A DNA stretch of 64,000 nucleotides, taken from positions 11,899,678 through 11,963,677 of the forward strand of contig CM022671.1 in assembly GCA_012295275.1 (NCBI GenBank), read 5' to 3'. This DNA comes from Chrysomallon squamiferum. Lineage: Eukaryota > Mollusca > Gastropoda > Neomphalida > Peltospiridae. The position numbers and the translations under genes were made by a program. A model generated the notes under the pieces. The model did no database searches. It was given only the letters and a program-made list of their open reading frames with translations, and was not told the origin of the DNA. Numbering within the stretch: position 1 is the first letter of the stretch; each line of letters starts with the position of its first letter. Of the stretch, positions 53,966 through 64,000 are shown in pieces.

Positions 53966-54944
53966 TCAATAAACAAAATTAATTAAATTATGTAATTATG
54001 CTGTTTAAAAAAGAATTATTTTTTAATATTTGAAAGGTGGTGAATTATTTAATTTTTTTGTTTGTTTCTCAGTTCTCATCTGGCTGTTTGATAGTAAAAA
54101 GAATTAATTTTTATTTGTTTGATATTTAATTTAAAATAATAAGCACTTATATTATTCTTATATAAGCAGGGAGGGAAAATATTATTTATTTTTTTAATTA
54201 TTATTTTATTTTATTTTTTTGTTAATAAGAAGCTGGTCTTGGATTAATTTAGAACTTTTAATTTTGTATTTTTTTTTTTTTTTTTAAATGTGTTTAGAAT
54301 TTTAGCCAGATGTGTAAATTTATTAATTTATTTTTACTGCTTTGAATTTTTCATTCTAAAATTACATGTATTTTGTATATATCAATGAGTAAGTGCTTGA
54401 CTGAATGTACCTCACTAAAAGTACAAAGATTCATAATTTAAATGATGAATATTTATTTTTAATTTGTTTTAAAAATTCCCTTTATGTATTATTACTATTC
54501 CTTTCATGACTTTTAATTATTTATATTTATTTATGTGATTTTGATACAGTGATCTATTCAATATTTTCCATGTATCAAACCATTTTTAAAAATATTTTTA
54601 AAATATGATGTAAATTAGATTAAGAGCATAAGAATATCAAATGTACTTGTTTACTTTTAATTTTATAGTCATGTTTTATTCTGAATCTATAGATTTTACA
54701 TAACTTTTTGGTATATTGAATATGCAGAAATTAATAAACAATTATACTAGAATTATATATACATTTGTAGTGTCTTGTATGACATTCTGTATTGATATAT
54801 ATTTTATTAGAAAGTATTTATGTTCACATTTTTACAAACATTGTTTTAACATTCTGATGTATACAGATACTTGTTTACTGTATTTTGTTTCATACACAGG
54901 TTTTACTAGCCAGTGAAATACTGTACTGTTATATTTGCAAACAA

Positions 54945-54950
54945 AATAAA
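54945..54950 (+). terminator. Poly-A signal, docking gene (probable)
   Basis: AATAAA followed by GT/T-rich sequence, 1.4 kb after the stop. An earlier AATAAA near 53968, right after the minisatellite, is an alternative. Confidence 0.4.
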
Positions 54951-55658
54951 CGTTTTTCATCAATAAATGCATTTATCAGTAGATAATTTTTTGGTTTGTT
55001 TCTTAGCCTTTAATTTTACAAATCATTCTGCACACACACACACACACACACACACATACAGGGAAACATAGATACATTAATTTTCTATATACCTTCAGTT
55101 TTATTTTATCTTTCATTGTTCTTTTGTGTTTTATATGTTGTTCTGTTTTGGGTTTTTCCTTGTGTTCTCTTTTTTTTCTCTCTTTTTTTAAAGTTTCATT
55201 CTTTTATTTATTTATTTATTTATTTATTATTTTAACCCCAAAACAGCAGAACTGTTTTATGAAGCCAATATTTTAACCTGTAATTTCAAGTACAGGTTAT
55301 TCAATTCATTTGACTGTTCTGTAAGAATTAAGACTTTAAAATGTCACAACTGAAAGTCAGTGGCAGGAGGAAGCAAGACCACAGCTGGCTCAGAGTAATT
55401 AGACAAAAAGAAAGAACAAAAAGATAAGTTTAATATTTATTTCATTTATTTTTATTATAAATAATCGTTTAAATACATGTAAAATGTTATGATACTCAGT
55501 GTGACAGTGTGACATAATACAGATAGGACAAGATATTTTTACTTCTTAAGTTTATCAATCCTTCAGATAATATTTTATGTCACGTAATAGACTGAGATAC
55601 ACTAGTCACAGTTAATTAAGGACTATAGTAAACATTCAACCTAATTCATATTACACAG

Positions 55659-55659
<1 letters not shown>

Positions 55660-55701
<42 letters not shown>
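55660..55701. repeat. CA microsatellite
   Basis: About 21 CA units in the spacer upstream of the EF-hand gene pair. Confidence 0.96.
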
Positions 55702-55704
<3 letters not shown>

Positions 55705-56233
55705 ATAGACATAATGTCTGGCAGAGATTGTTGAATTTGGTTAAAGAATTATAAACTGCATCAAATTTTACCATTTTTTACTTTTATGTTGCCTAGAAAA
55801 CCAATATTCTAAAAGACACTCGTTTCTGCTGACTGAAATGCAGACTGGCCTCAGGTCAGTTTCTTAATTCTGACTTTTCATATTTAGTTTGTGTACATTT
55901 GGCACTGGATATCGTGTTACTAATATAAAAACCATAACCGAAGCACAAAACCGAAAGAAACAACCAAAAACCCAACGAAAAATAAAAAAATAAATATATA
56001 AAAATGTCTAGAGAGTGTATATGGATTGTCAGATTTTAATCAGATTCAACATGTTTTTTTATTCCTATGGAGCAAACCCTCATTCCCAAAAACTTACACT
56101 AAAAAAAGATGATATCAAATTATCATTATACAGCTTTTCACTTTCTTTTTCTTATATTTTACAGTGAATAATAACAATATTAAAAAAACATACAAAGATA
56201 TCTTATGATCTAGCTATAAATGTCATGATAAGG

Positions 56234-56312
56234 TATAAATAAACAAGCGATACAAATCCAGTAATAAAGCAGGTGGTCTGTTAGGGTTTCTAGACGTTTT
56301 CAAAAGCACCAG
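56234..56312 (+). promoter_or_regulatory. TATA box and non-coding first exon of EF-hand gene A
   Basis: TATAAAT at 56234-56240, then about 70 bp to a strong donor (GCACCAG then GTAAGT at 56313). It pairs with the acceptor TTTTGTAG just before the coding exon at 56779. Gene B has the same arrangement, which supports a real untranslated exon. Confidence 0.5.
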
Positions 56313-56783
56313 GTAAGTTTCCAGATCATAACATCAACATATATTATCAGATAAACTAAATCGTGAACAAATCATATATAAATATCTATAAAAGCAAATG
56401 GAAAATGCTATCTGGATATATACTTTGAATATCAATTAATTAGAAATAAATACTTATATTGCAAATTGTTTAAAGTATCAACAGAATTTTTTTTTTTTTT
56501 TTTTTTTTTAATACTTTATTTTTTAATGGCAGTGAAAAGAATAGGAGTAATAATCGTGGTAATCATGATATCAGGAAAATGTACGATATATGCACTAATT
56601 AACTGTTATTAAAGTTACTCACATAGATATTTTAATTATCTGTTGTAATAGTAAGTAAATAAATTGGTTAAAAAAATAAATAAATAAAAAATATAAATAA
56701 AGAATAATAATTTAATCTGAAATTTTGTAATAATTAATTTTAAAGGAACAAAAGCAAATAACTTCTTTTGTTTTGTAGATAAA

Positions 56784-57271
56784 ATGAAACTCTTCGTGTT
56801 TTTAAGTTTGGTGACATTTGTATTTGGGTAAGATACACAAAAATATAATTTGTATAAATGAAATTCAAAACTGGCCCTTTGAGATTTTAACAATAAAATT
56901 GTTTATATTTAATAAAGTGTTATATATCATAGTAAAAAATGTAAAAATTGTTGGAGTATTTTTAATGAAAATGATATAATTACGAAAAAAAATTTTGCAC
57001 ATCTCCATCTGAAAATCGTTCTAACATTCCTGTTGAATTTCTAACCAAGACAAGATTAGGTCAGCATAGTAAATTACTAATGTGGCATCTTTATCTGCAT
57101 GTGCAGTGATAGCCCGTACAGCTGTGTGCACAGTAATCACGATCAACATACAGCTGATCAGGTAATTGACTGGGTGATACGCGAAATGGATCACAATACT
57201 GATGGAGTAGTCGGGGATTCAGAGTTCATCGCAGAATTTATAATCAACTTTGATAGTCATCCACGTGAGTA

Positions 57272-57302
<31 letters not shown>

Positions 57303-59887
57303 TATATTACATGGCGTAGTAGCTAAAGTGCAAGGCTATAACAAAATTGAGGCAAATACTAAAACTGACGATTTTTTCTCGTACGAAAATGTTATTTAAA
57401 AAATACAAAATATAAATCTCTATTCCGATAGAAACGATATCTACTGAATGAATTCGTTTGTGTCTACGGTTACCGTTTGAAGTCTACCGACATCTTTGTG
57501 ATGAAAGACATAACTGAATTCAAAGATATCTGCTATCAAACAGGAAATGGCTAGAATCGAGGATTTTGCGTCTTTCAAGCCAGAGCTTTTAGGGGCCCCA
57601 GGCAGACCCCAGATCCCTCGGCCAAATTTCATCGTCTCATTTCAAAAAGAGTCTAATTACAGCCATGTATTAGTAGCGGGAGTATAAAATCACGACTATT
57701 TTCTTAATTAATAGGGTCGAACCTTAAGTTGTTAAAAACTATTCTGTTAGAGTTTCCAGTTCTGGTAGCAGTACAGTACTTTGTGTGTACAAGAAAGAAA
57801 AACGACAACAATAACAAAATCCAGTAAACTCTTCCTTGCAAATTGATATATTAAAGGTAACGTTACTCACATAAAATAATGTGATTCGAGGTGGGATAGT
57901 TAACTAAAATGTTTTTGAGAAAATGCGATAAATAGAAAACTCTTAACATTTTTTTCTTGGACAAGTACCAGAGTAATACATTATATTTAGGTTATGAATG
58001 ATGTGATGTTATGTTTAGATGATCTGAAAATCGACCATGATGAATTCGTCTATCGGTGGGAGAACCATTATCGTGACGTAAGACATTTCAGTGAATACTT
58101 GTGGCTCCACCTTGACACAAACCATGATGGCTTCCTGGATACTGCTGATCTAACTAATATCATACAGGACATGGATGGTAAGAAACTATTAGCATCGCTT
58201 ATGGGTCATTCCGTGTCAAATCATCCAAAAAAATAATTCATATTTTTAAATTAGACCGTCTCACATATTTATGAAACTTGGTATACTTGTTGATTGGGAT
58301 CCCACAGCACCAAATCCGATATTTTAGGACAGTTGGACCAGTGGTGTGGGAGAAATGGCTCCCCCGAACTTTGAGATTTTCTCAGGAACTACTGGGCCAA
58401 TCTTCATAAAATTGGTATTGTTGAAAAGGCAATATGACAAGGATTCCAAATCTGCCATTATTGTTCAGTTTGGGGAATGTTCGGGTACACTGACCTTTTT
58501 ACCTTTGTTATGACCTTGAAATTGACCTTGTGGGTCACGTGACCTTGAAATTACCTTTCTTGAAATTTAATCTCCCACATGTTAACTAAAACATACAAAA
58601 GTTTCAGGGGTGTAATATTCTTCGTTTAGCAGCAATACACATTCAAAAATTGCTTGACCATGAAAATAACACCTTTTCAGCCATTAATATCAGATTAGCT
58701 AAAACCTGAATGACCAATCCCTGATGCTAGGAATCACCATCTGTCTTGATCACCGAGTAATATACTGTAGGCCTTCTTTTGGATCTACTTAGTATTATGT
58801 CAGTTGTTTATAATGATCCACAAACACGTGTTCGCTAGGGTACAATTTATTCAAACCGAAGTTGGGCGAGAGGATTAGCTTGGCCCTTTTAAACTGAGTT
58901 GGTAAAAATCTAAGAATACATTTTGGTTATTTTAATCAGTTTCTTTTGTTGAACTATTAGTATCTTGAGAATACCAAAACTCACACAAGTGTCTTATATC
59001 TCCAATTTTTTTAAAAAAGAAATCCAGACCTTTTTAGAAGCACAATCTACAAACCTACAAACCAAAAAAATATTAAATACACTAGTATTGGAGATTCTCA
59101 TCTACCTTACCAAGTTTGACGGGAGCGGGGTATTACGGGGATGAGTATATGGTGTGCTAGATTTTAAAGGGATCTATTAGCAGCCTGCTAACTGGCACGA
59201 TCTGCGGACCACGGGTTACTGATCCCTGTTATACACCATTAATATACGTTTAGATATTATTAAAATTTGTTAATAATTAATTTTGAGAAATGTTTTTTTT
59301 GTACATGGTTTTATGAAAACTGCCAAACGGCATTATAGTTCAGTAGATTTATTATTAACCTAGAACAAAGTTCCAGTAATATATTATGGGGTCTAGGGTG
59401 AACAATCAAAAAAAATAATGGCCATCAGAGATTTTGCTGACGATCATTTTGAATTTATGCGAATTGGGGCCCAGATTTTGACCGAATTAGATGTGGATAT
59501 TCAGAATTACAAACCCTAACAGAAAGTAATAATTAAAAATTCAATTACATTTTGTTCTAGGAAAAGCCTTTTTTTCTTTTTCTTTTTTCTCCCTAATTCT
59601 GTTGGATTATTATTTGAAAACTTATAAAAGTATAAAGATCTTTATTAGAGTATTAGTATGTTGCAGGTGATATGGATGGAACTGTTACCACTCGAGAATT
59701 CAGGTTGTGGATGGAAGATGTATGTATTAATAATTGTTGTATGTAATCAGAAACACACAACATTCACGTGTAATTAGAAACAGCAGTAATAAAAAAATAG
59801 TAAATGCTACATTCATATCTCATATTATATTTCCATTTAACTAACTCGTTTTTCTTTCTTTCTTTCATCTCTTTTTTTTATTATTAT

Positions 59888-59920
<33 letters not shown>

Positions 59921-60210
59921 GCAGTCCCATTTTATTTTATTGTTAAGCTTTGGTATTAATGATAATAGATAACCCCAAACTATAAAATAATGTGAATAAT
60001 TTTGTTTAACCGTTTATTTCTACACCCAATAGTGCACTTCAAATAATCTGTTTTTATTAGGTTCGTTGTTTGTGATGTATTCCTATCTGCATTATTAATG
60101 TAAACAAGTATAGGTAACACTCTATGTTTTTATATATGTTAATGAGTTAAAATTTCGTTTTCTTGTTTTTGCAGCTTTACATAAATTGCAAGAATGTACC
60201 AAGCAACTGA
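56784..60210 (+). CDS. Secreted EF-hand calcium-binding protein A (tandem paralogue)
   Basis: Small secreted calcium-binding protein of 149 residues. Coding exons: 56784-56827, 57107-57264, 58019-58177, 59667-59719 and 60175-60210, all GT/AG. Residues 1-15 are a hydrophobic signal peptide (MKLFVFLSLVTFVFG). Three canonical loops: D43-H-N-T-D-G-V-V-G-D-S-E54, D100-T-N-H-D-G-F-L-D-T-A-D111 (Asp instead of Glu at position 12) and D120-G-D-M-D-G-T-V-T-T-R-E131. A fourth, incomplete helix-loop lies around residues 70-82 (LKIDHDEF). Cys21 and Cys143 could form a disulfide. It resembles secreted invertebrate EF-hand proteins, but I know no specific name. Function (calcium buffering, biomineral or haemolymph protein) is inference. 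Poly-A signals at 60225 and 60231. Confidence 0.9.
57440..57690. repeat. Higher-GC block in intron 2 of EF-hand gene A, possible interspersed repeat
   Basis: Contains GAGCTTTTAGGGGCCCCAGG and CCCCAGATCCCTCGGCC in an AT-rich intron. No EF-hand or other coding homology was seen. It is absent from the corresponding intron of gene B, so it was inserted after the duplication or lost from B. Confidence 0.35.
58240..58720. repeat. TGACCTT-rich interspersed repeat in intron 3 of EF-hand gene A
   Basis: Moderate-GC element with several GACCTTGAAATT/TGACCTT units and GGTCACGTGACC between 58490 and 58550, preceded by a GGCTCCCCCGAAC block. Such TGACCTT-bearing interspersed sequences are common in mollusc genomes. 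The repeat makes intron 3 of gene A (1.49 kb) much longer than that of gene B (0.26 kb). No transposase was seen. Confidence 0.5.
59890..59919. repeat. Poly-T run
   Basis: About 30 T residues ending in GGCAG in intron 4 of EF-hand gene A. It resembles an acceptor, but the following sequence is not the known last exon. Confidence 0.9.
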
Positions 60211-60224
60211 AGAGTGTACTGAGA

Positions 60225-60236
60225 AATAAAAATAAA
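60225..60236 (+). terminator. Poly-A signals of EF-hand gene A
   Basis: Two adjacent AATAAA hexamers 15-26 bp after the TGA stop, implying a very short 3' UTR. Confidence 0.75.
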
Positions 60237-60394
60237 ACATATTTATACAGTTCAGGTTTTATTTTTTCTTTCTAATGGTTTCCTTAAAAAGAAATTTTAG
60301 ACAGCGTTCAACTTGGATGTGATATAGAAAAAAGGAAGGAAATAATGCTGGAATAACAACAGCTCAGTCCTTTTTAATTTTAAATTTTTGCACT

Positions 60395-60397
<3 letters not shown>

Positions 60398-60454
<57 letters not shown>

Positions 60455-60478
60455 AAAGAAAGAAAGAAAGAAAGAAAA
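60398..60478. repeat. CT microsatellite followed by GAAA repeat
   Basis: About 28 CT units, then about six GAAA units, in the spacer between the two EF-hand genes. Confidence 0.96.
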
Positions 60479-60691
60479 TAGATACATTTTTATGACTTTT
60501 GTTAAATAATGTTTTTACTATTCTAAATCTCCACAGAATTGGAATGGTAAATGAGATAGACAGAAAAGACCCGTTTATTTGTTGTTGTTTTGTGTACAGT
60601 ATAAACATTCCTTTCTCCTATTTACTTCGAACATTTATTATAAATCAGTTGAATTTACAAGCACAAAAAGTGAAAGATATTATTATAAAGA

Positions 60692-60871
60692 TATAAAATC
60701 AAATATTTTGAATAATAATAATACTGAATAGGCATTCAAGGACGTCTTCATTCTACATATGAACGTCGAGATAAGATAATTAAACCTAAAGGTGCGTACT
60801 GGACTAAAGAATACAAACACAAAAGGCAGGTGTTGTCTGTCAACATTTCCTATCGTTTCCAGAACTGCCAG
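60692..60871 (+). promoter_or_regulatory. TATA box and non-coding first exon of EF-hand gene B
   Basis: TATAAAA at 60692-60698. The exon probably starts near 60722 and ends at GAACTGCCAG before GTAAGT (60872). The donor context resembles that of gene A (CACCAG then GTAAGTTT). Confidence 0.5.
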
Positions 60872-61450
60872 GTAAGTTAAGAGAATCAAACTATCAGATA
60901 ATTAAATATGTAAGTATACAATCATAACGATACATTTTTCTGTTAGTGTAGCTTCATTTTTTCTTTTTCTTCTTTATTTCTTTTTCTGTGTTTGTGTATG
61001 TTTTGTTTTAATTATTTAAAAAAAAAAAAAAAGGGATATAAAATATTTGAATGACTACACTGAATTATCAGAAATATTTAGATGAATATTATTTTTATGA
61101 ATTTTAGTTGTAACGACTTGTTATTGTAGTAAAGTAGAAGTAGTAGTAGTAGTAGTAGTAGTAAGAGAAATCATAGCAGAATAGTTTCAATAAGGGAAAC
61201 ACTAGTAGTTATAGTAATAGTGTTAGCGTTTGTAATGAAAACGTACACTACCTTAATTATTTCTTGTCTATTTAAAACTGTTACTGACTTTTTGTACTGG
61301 CTTTTTGTGATTAAAACGTGTGTAGTTTTATAACAAAATAAATAAAAGATATATTTTTATGTGACATTCTAGTAATATATTATGAACAACAATCACGTAC
61401 ACGCACACACTCAAAAAGGAAACGAGATATCTTTTATTTTATAGATGAAA

Positions 61451-62232
61451 ATGAAACTCTTCGTCTTCTTAAGTTTGATCACATTTGTATGCGGGTAAGA
61501 TATTTAAAAATTTTGTTTGTGAAATTAATTCACGCTTAAATTTTACTAATACAGTGCTTTCGTTTTATTAAATACTTGTGTTTGATATAAAATAATTAAA
61601 CGCTTTACTAATCAAAATATGACCAACTTGTCGGAAAGGAGCATGATCGTAAATCGGTGACTGTCTATATTTGAAGAAATTACATTTAATAATTCTGCAT
61701 ATCGTAATAATGTGCGTGGGTAATGCCTTTTCGGCCTTCGTTAAATAGTCCTGTTCAATTACTTTTCTTACATAACCCTGTCTACGATAGTATGCATTTA
61801 TTTCTCTCTGCAGAGGTCATCCGTACAGTTGTGTACACAATAACCACGATAAACATACAGCTGATCACGTAATTGACTGGGTCATCCGTGAAATGGATCA
61901 CAATTCTGATCAAAAAATCAGTGATTCAGAGTTCATCGCAGAATTTATAATCAGCTTTGATACTTACCCACGTGAGTTACAGATTTCTTTACTGTTGTTG
62001 TTATAAAGACAATAATAATTGTAAATAAAATTAGTTGCAAGGTTTTTTACTTATTTCAAGTTTCATTGAAGAAACCATGGAAAACAAAAAAATAGATTTC
62101 TCAGTTATTATTTTTTTGTTTCTTTGTTGATGTTTTGCTTTGTTTTAATATGTTGTTTTTTGGGGGGTTTTTGGGGGTTTCTGCTGTGAATAGTTATATT
62201 TATAAACTAAATTAATAACATTTTAGAATAAT

Positions 62233-62302
<70 letters not shown>

Positions 62303-62976
62303 AAAGACGATCTGAAAATCGACCATGACGAGTTCATTCATCGGTGGGAGAACCATTATCGTGACGTAAGACATTTCAGTGAATACTTGTGGCTCCACCT
62401 GGACACAAACCATGATGGCTTCCTGGATACTGCTGACCTAACTAACATCATACAGGACATGGACGGTGAGTAAGAGTTGCACAGTTTTATTGCATTACGT
62501 TAATTTACAGTAATTACATAGATAATTCCAATATTCTTTGTAAACAACAAAATAAATCTGTTCCATTGACTTATTCAGTGACATATAAAACTGGTTGACT
62601 TTAGATATACAAATCACACACACACACACACCTTTACTCAGACTGTTATTATACTGACATAAAGTAGTTGGTTTTTCTTTTCAAAAATCGCCAAAATTAA
62701 TTAACAGTATATTAATATATATAAAGGTGATATGGATGGAACTGTTAACACTCAAGAATTCAGATGGTGGATGGAAGATGTACGTATTTTCACATTTAAA
62801 CTGTTCTTATAATAATAATAATAATACGTACATGCCTACATACATACATACACACAAACGTACATACATAGACATAACTATACAAAGGCGCATTGCTTAA
62901 CTATATAATCATGTTAGGCTTAGCTCAGGGTTTTTATAATCACAATTTTATAAAAGTAAATATGAATTAGTGTGTG

Positions 62977-63010
<34 letters not shown>

Positions 63011-63184
63011 TTATTATTACTATTATTATTATTATTTATAAAAGTAAACATGAATGTGTGTGTGTGTGTGTGTGTGTGTGTGAGTGATATTGCTGGCAGT
63101 TATTAAAATGTTCAAACAATAACCTTGTTTTTCTTATTATGATTGTAGCTGTACGTGAACTGCAAGACTGTACCCAGCAAATGA
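61451..63184 (+). CDS. Secreted EF-hand calcium-binding protein B (tandem paralogue)
   Basis: Second copy of the preceding gene, 149 residues, with identical exon lengths: 61451-61494, 61814-61971, 62307-62465, 62727-62779 and 63149-63184. By my count it differs from copy A at 23 residues, none between residues 80 and 127. The signal peptide is MKLFVFLSLITFVCG. The first EF loop is changed to D43-H-N-S-D-Q-K-I-S-D-S-E54: Gly at loop position 6 is replaced by Gln, which may weaken that site. Loops 2 and 3 and both cysteines are kept. An additional in-frame ATG two codons upstream (61445) lies right after the acceptor; I chose the homologous start. The exon 3 acceptor uses a long CT microsatellite as its pyrimidine tract. 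The poly-A signal is at 63199. Confidence 0.9.
62236..62297. repeat. CT microsatellite forming the exon 3 acceptor of EF-hand gene B
   Basis: About 31 CT units followed by TTTTTAAAG and exon 3 at 62307. It is the polypyrimidine tract of that splice site. Confidence 0.95.
62983..63082. repeat. TA, TTA and TG microsatellites
   Basis: TA run (62983-63008), short TTA run, then TG run (63056-63082) in intron 4 of EF-hand gene B. Confidence 0.93.
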
Positions 63185-63198
63185 AGAATGTATTCATA

Positions 63199-63204
63199 AA
63201 TAAA
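63199..63204 (+). terminator. Poly-A signal of EF-hand gene B
   Basis: AATAAA 14 bp after the stop codon, in the position equivalent to gene A. Confidence 0.75.
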
Positions 63205-63549
63205 ACAAAACATGTCTACATGGATTAGGCTTTTATTTTCTTTCCAGCAGTTTCCATAAGAGAAATTATAAAATAATAAAAAAAAAAAAGGTATACTAAT
63301 AGAAATATATATTCTAGATTTGTTTAAGGAAATAAACCTATTTTAAATTAAGTTGCAGTAAAACTGGTAACTCTCAATGAATTATGCAAAACATTTCAAG
63401 TGTACGTTGATAGGTGCTAGCTGTTTACAGAATAGGCACTGTCTGGAACATGAAACAGGGACAGAATTATTTTTATTGTCATATAATTTAAATCTGCCTG
63501 TCTGTCTGTCTCTCTATCTCTCTGTACTAGCAGACCTAGATACATCGTA

Positions 63550-63900
63550 ATTTCTTGCTCCAATATTACTCTAAACAGCAACAATCAATGAAAACTTCTG
63601 CTGCAACAACAACTACTGAACTACATTTATTTTTTGTGAAATATTCCTTTAGAGATCATAAATATAACTCTAAACAAAAACAATAGCAACAACTACTACA
63701 ATAACAACTACCAAGCAACAACTGATTGTTTGTGAAATCTTCTTACAGAGATCATAAATATTTGCTCTGCAACTCTAAACATCAAAGACCAACACCAACA
63801 ATAACGACAAATATTACTACAACATCAACTAACTATTCTTGCGAAATATTCTTACAGAGATCATAGTTATTTGATTAATAAATACAATAACCACAACAAT
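63550..63900. repeat. Degenerate tandem repeat of about 100 bp units
   Basis: GTGAAAT(A/C)TTC..T(A/T)(C/T)AGAGATCATA recurs at about 63636, 63732 and 63841. CTCTAAACA followed by CAACAAC-type stretches lies between the copies. The units are 95-110 bp and partly decayed. No coding frame was seen; the right end of the window follows. Confidence 0.65.
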
Positions 63901-64000
63901 AACTATTAGTAGTACTTTGCTAATAATAATAACAATAATAATAAGTATACAAACAAAATTTAAAAATTATAACAATTTTTAATTCTTATATGGATAGATA

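Larger units (their letters stand above)
53966..56200. other. 3' UTR of the docking gene and intergenic spacer
   Basis: AT-rich sequence. A likely poly-A signal is at 54945-54950, followed by CA microsatellites at 55031-55056 and 55660-55701. No gene was recognised before the EF-hand pair. Confidence 0.55.

Noticed and set aside
60297-60608. Minus-strand frame with alternating Arg-Glu
   Set aside because: Produced by the CT microsatellite; the same applies to frames at 29641-29856 and 62207-62413.

Overview
This is a very AT-rich eukaryotic window, dense in microsatellites. Genes have many short exons with clean GT/AG junctions and long introns. Animal-type protein families, short TGACCTT-rich interspersed repeats and a Tc1/mariner-type element suggest a lophotrochozoan animal, most likely a mollusc. 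That placement is inference from style, not from a diagnostic sequence. No prokaryotic, organellar, tRNA or rRNA gene was recognised.

Layout. (1) 1-26433, minus strand: first four coding exons of a CUX1/CASP orthologue (Golgi coiled-coil CASP and, by alternative splicing in other animals, the cut-homeobox factor). The gene continues beyond position 1. Its 12-kb first intron holds islands of higher complexity, including a 1.4-kb cluster of ATCAAT/ATCGAT motifs. (2) 26434-26689: a short bidirectional promoter. (3) 26690-41828, plus: a complete 15-exon NUP88 gene (724 residues) with a broken Tc1-like transposon in intron 6. (4) 42843-47487, minus: a previously unrecognised, fully phase-consistent 10-exon model for a 187-residue Ser-rich protein of unknown function. 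Two of its exons are tandem copies lying in a 593-bp tandem duplication. (5) 48185-53561, plus: a 9-exon gene for an outer-dynein-arm docking subunit (ODAD1/CCDC114/CCDC63 family, 540 residues). Its last codons and stop lie inside a 32-bp minisatellite. (6) 56234-63204, plus: two tandem paralogous genes for secreted EF-hand proteins (149 residues each), each with a non-coding first exon and identical exon phases.

How the parts relate. CUX1/CASP and NUP88 share a promoter, and both start codons sit in the same TTCAAGATGGC context, a YY1-like start element. The unknown Ser-rich gene and the dynein-docking gene are a second divergent pair about 0.7 kb apart. The EF-hand pair is a local duplication. 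The remaining sequence is intron or spacer made mainly of low-complexity AT DNA and simple repeats.

The strongest unexplained items are the novel duplicated-exon gene, the ATCAAT cluster inside the CUX-family intron, the shared YY1-like starts, the 48-residue block identical between the EF-hand paralogues, and the minisatellite that supplies the stop codon of the docking-complex gene.
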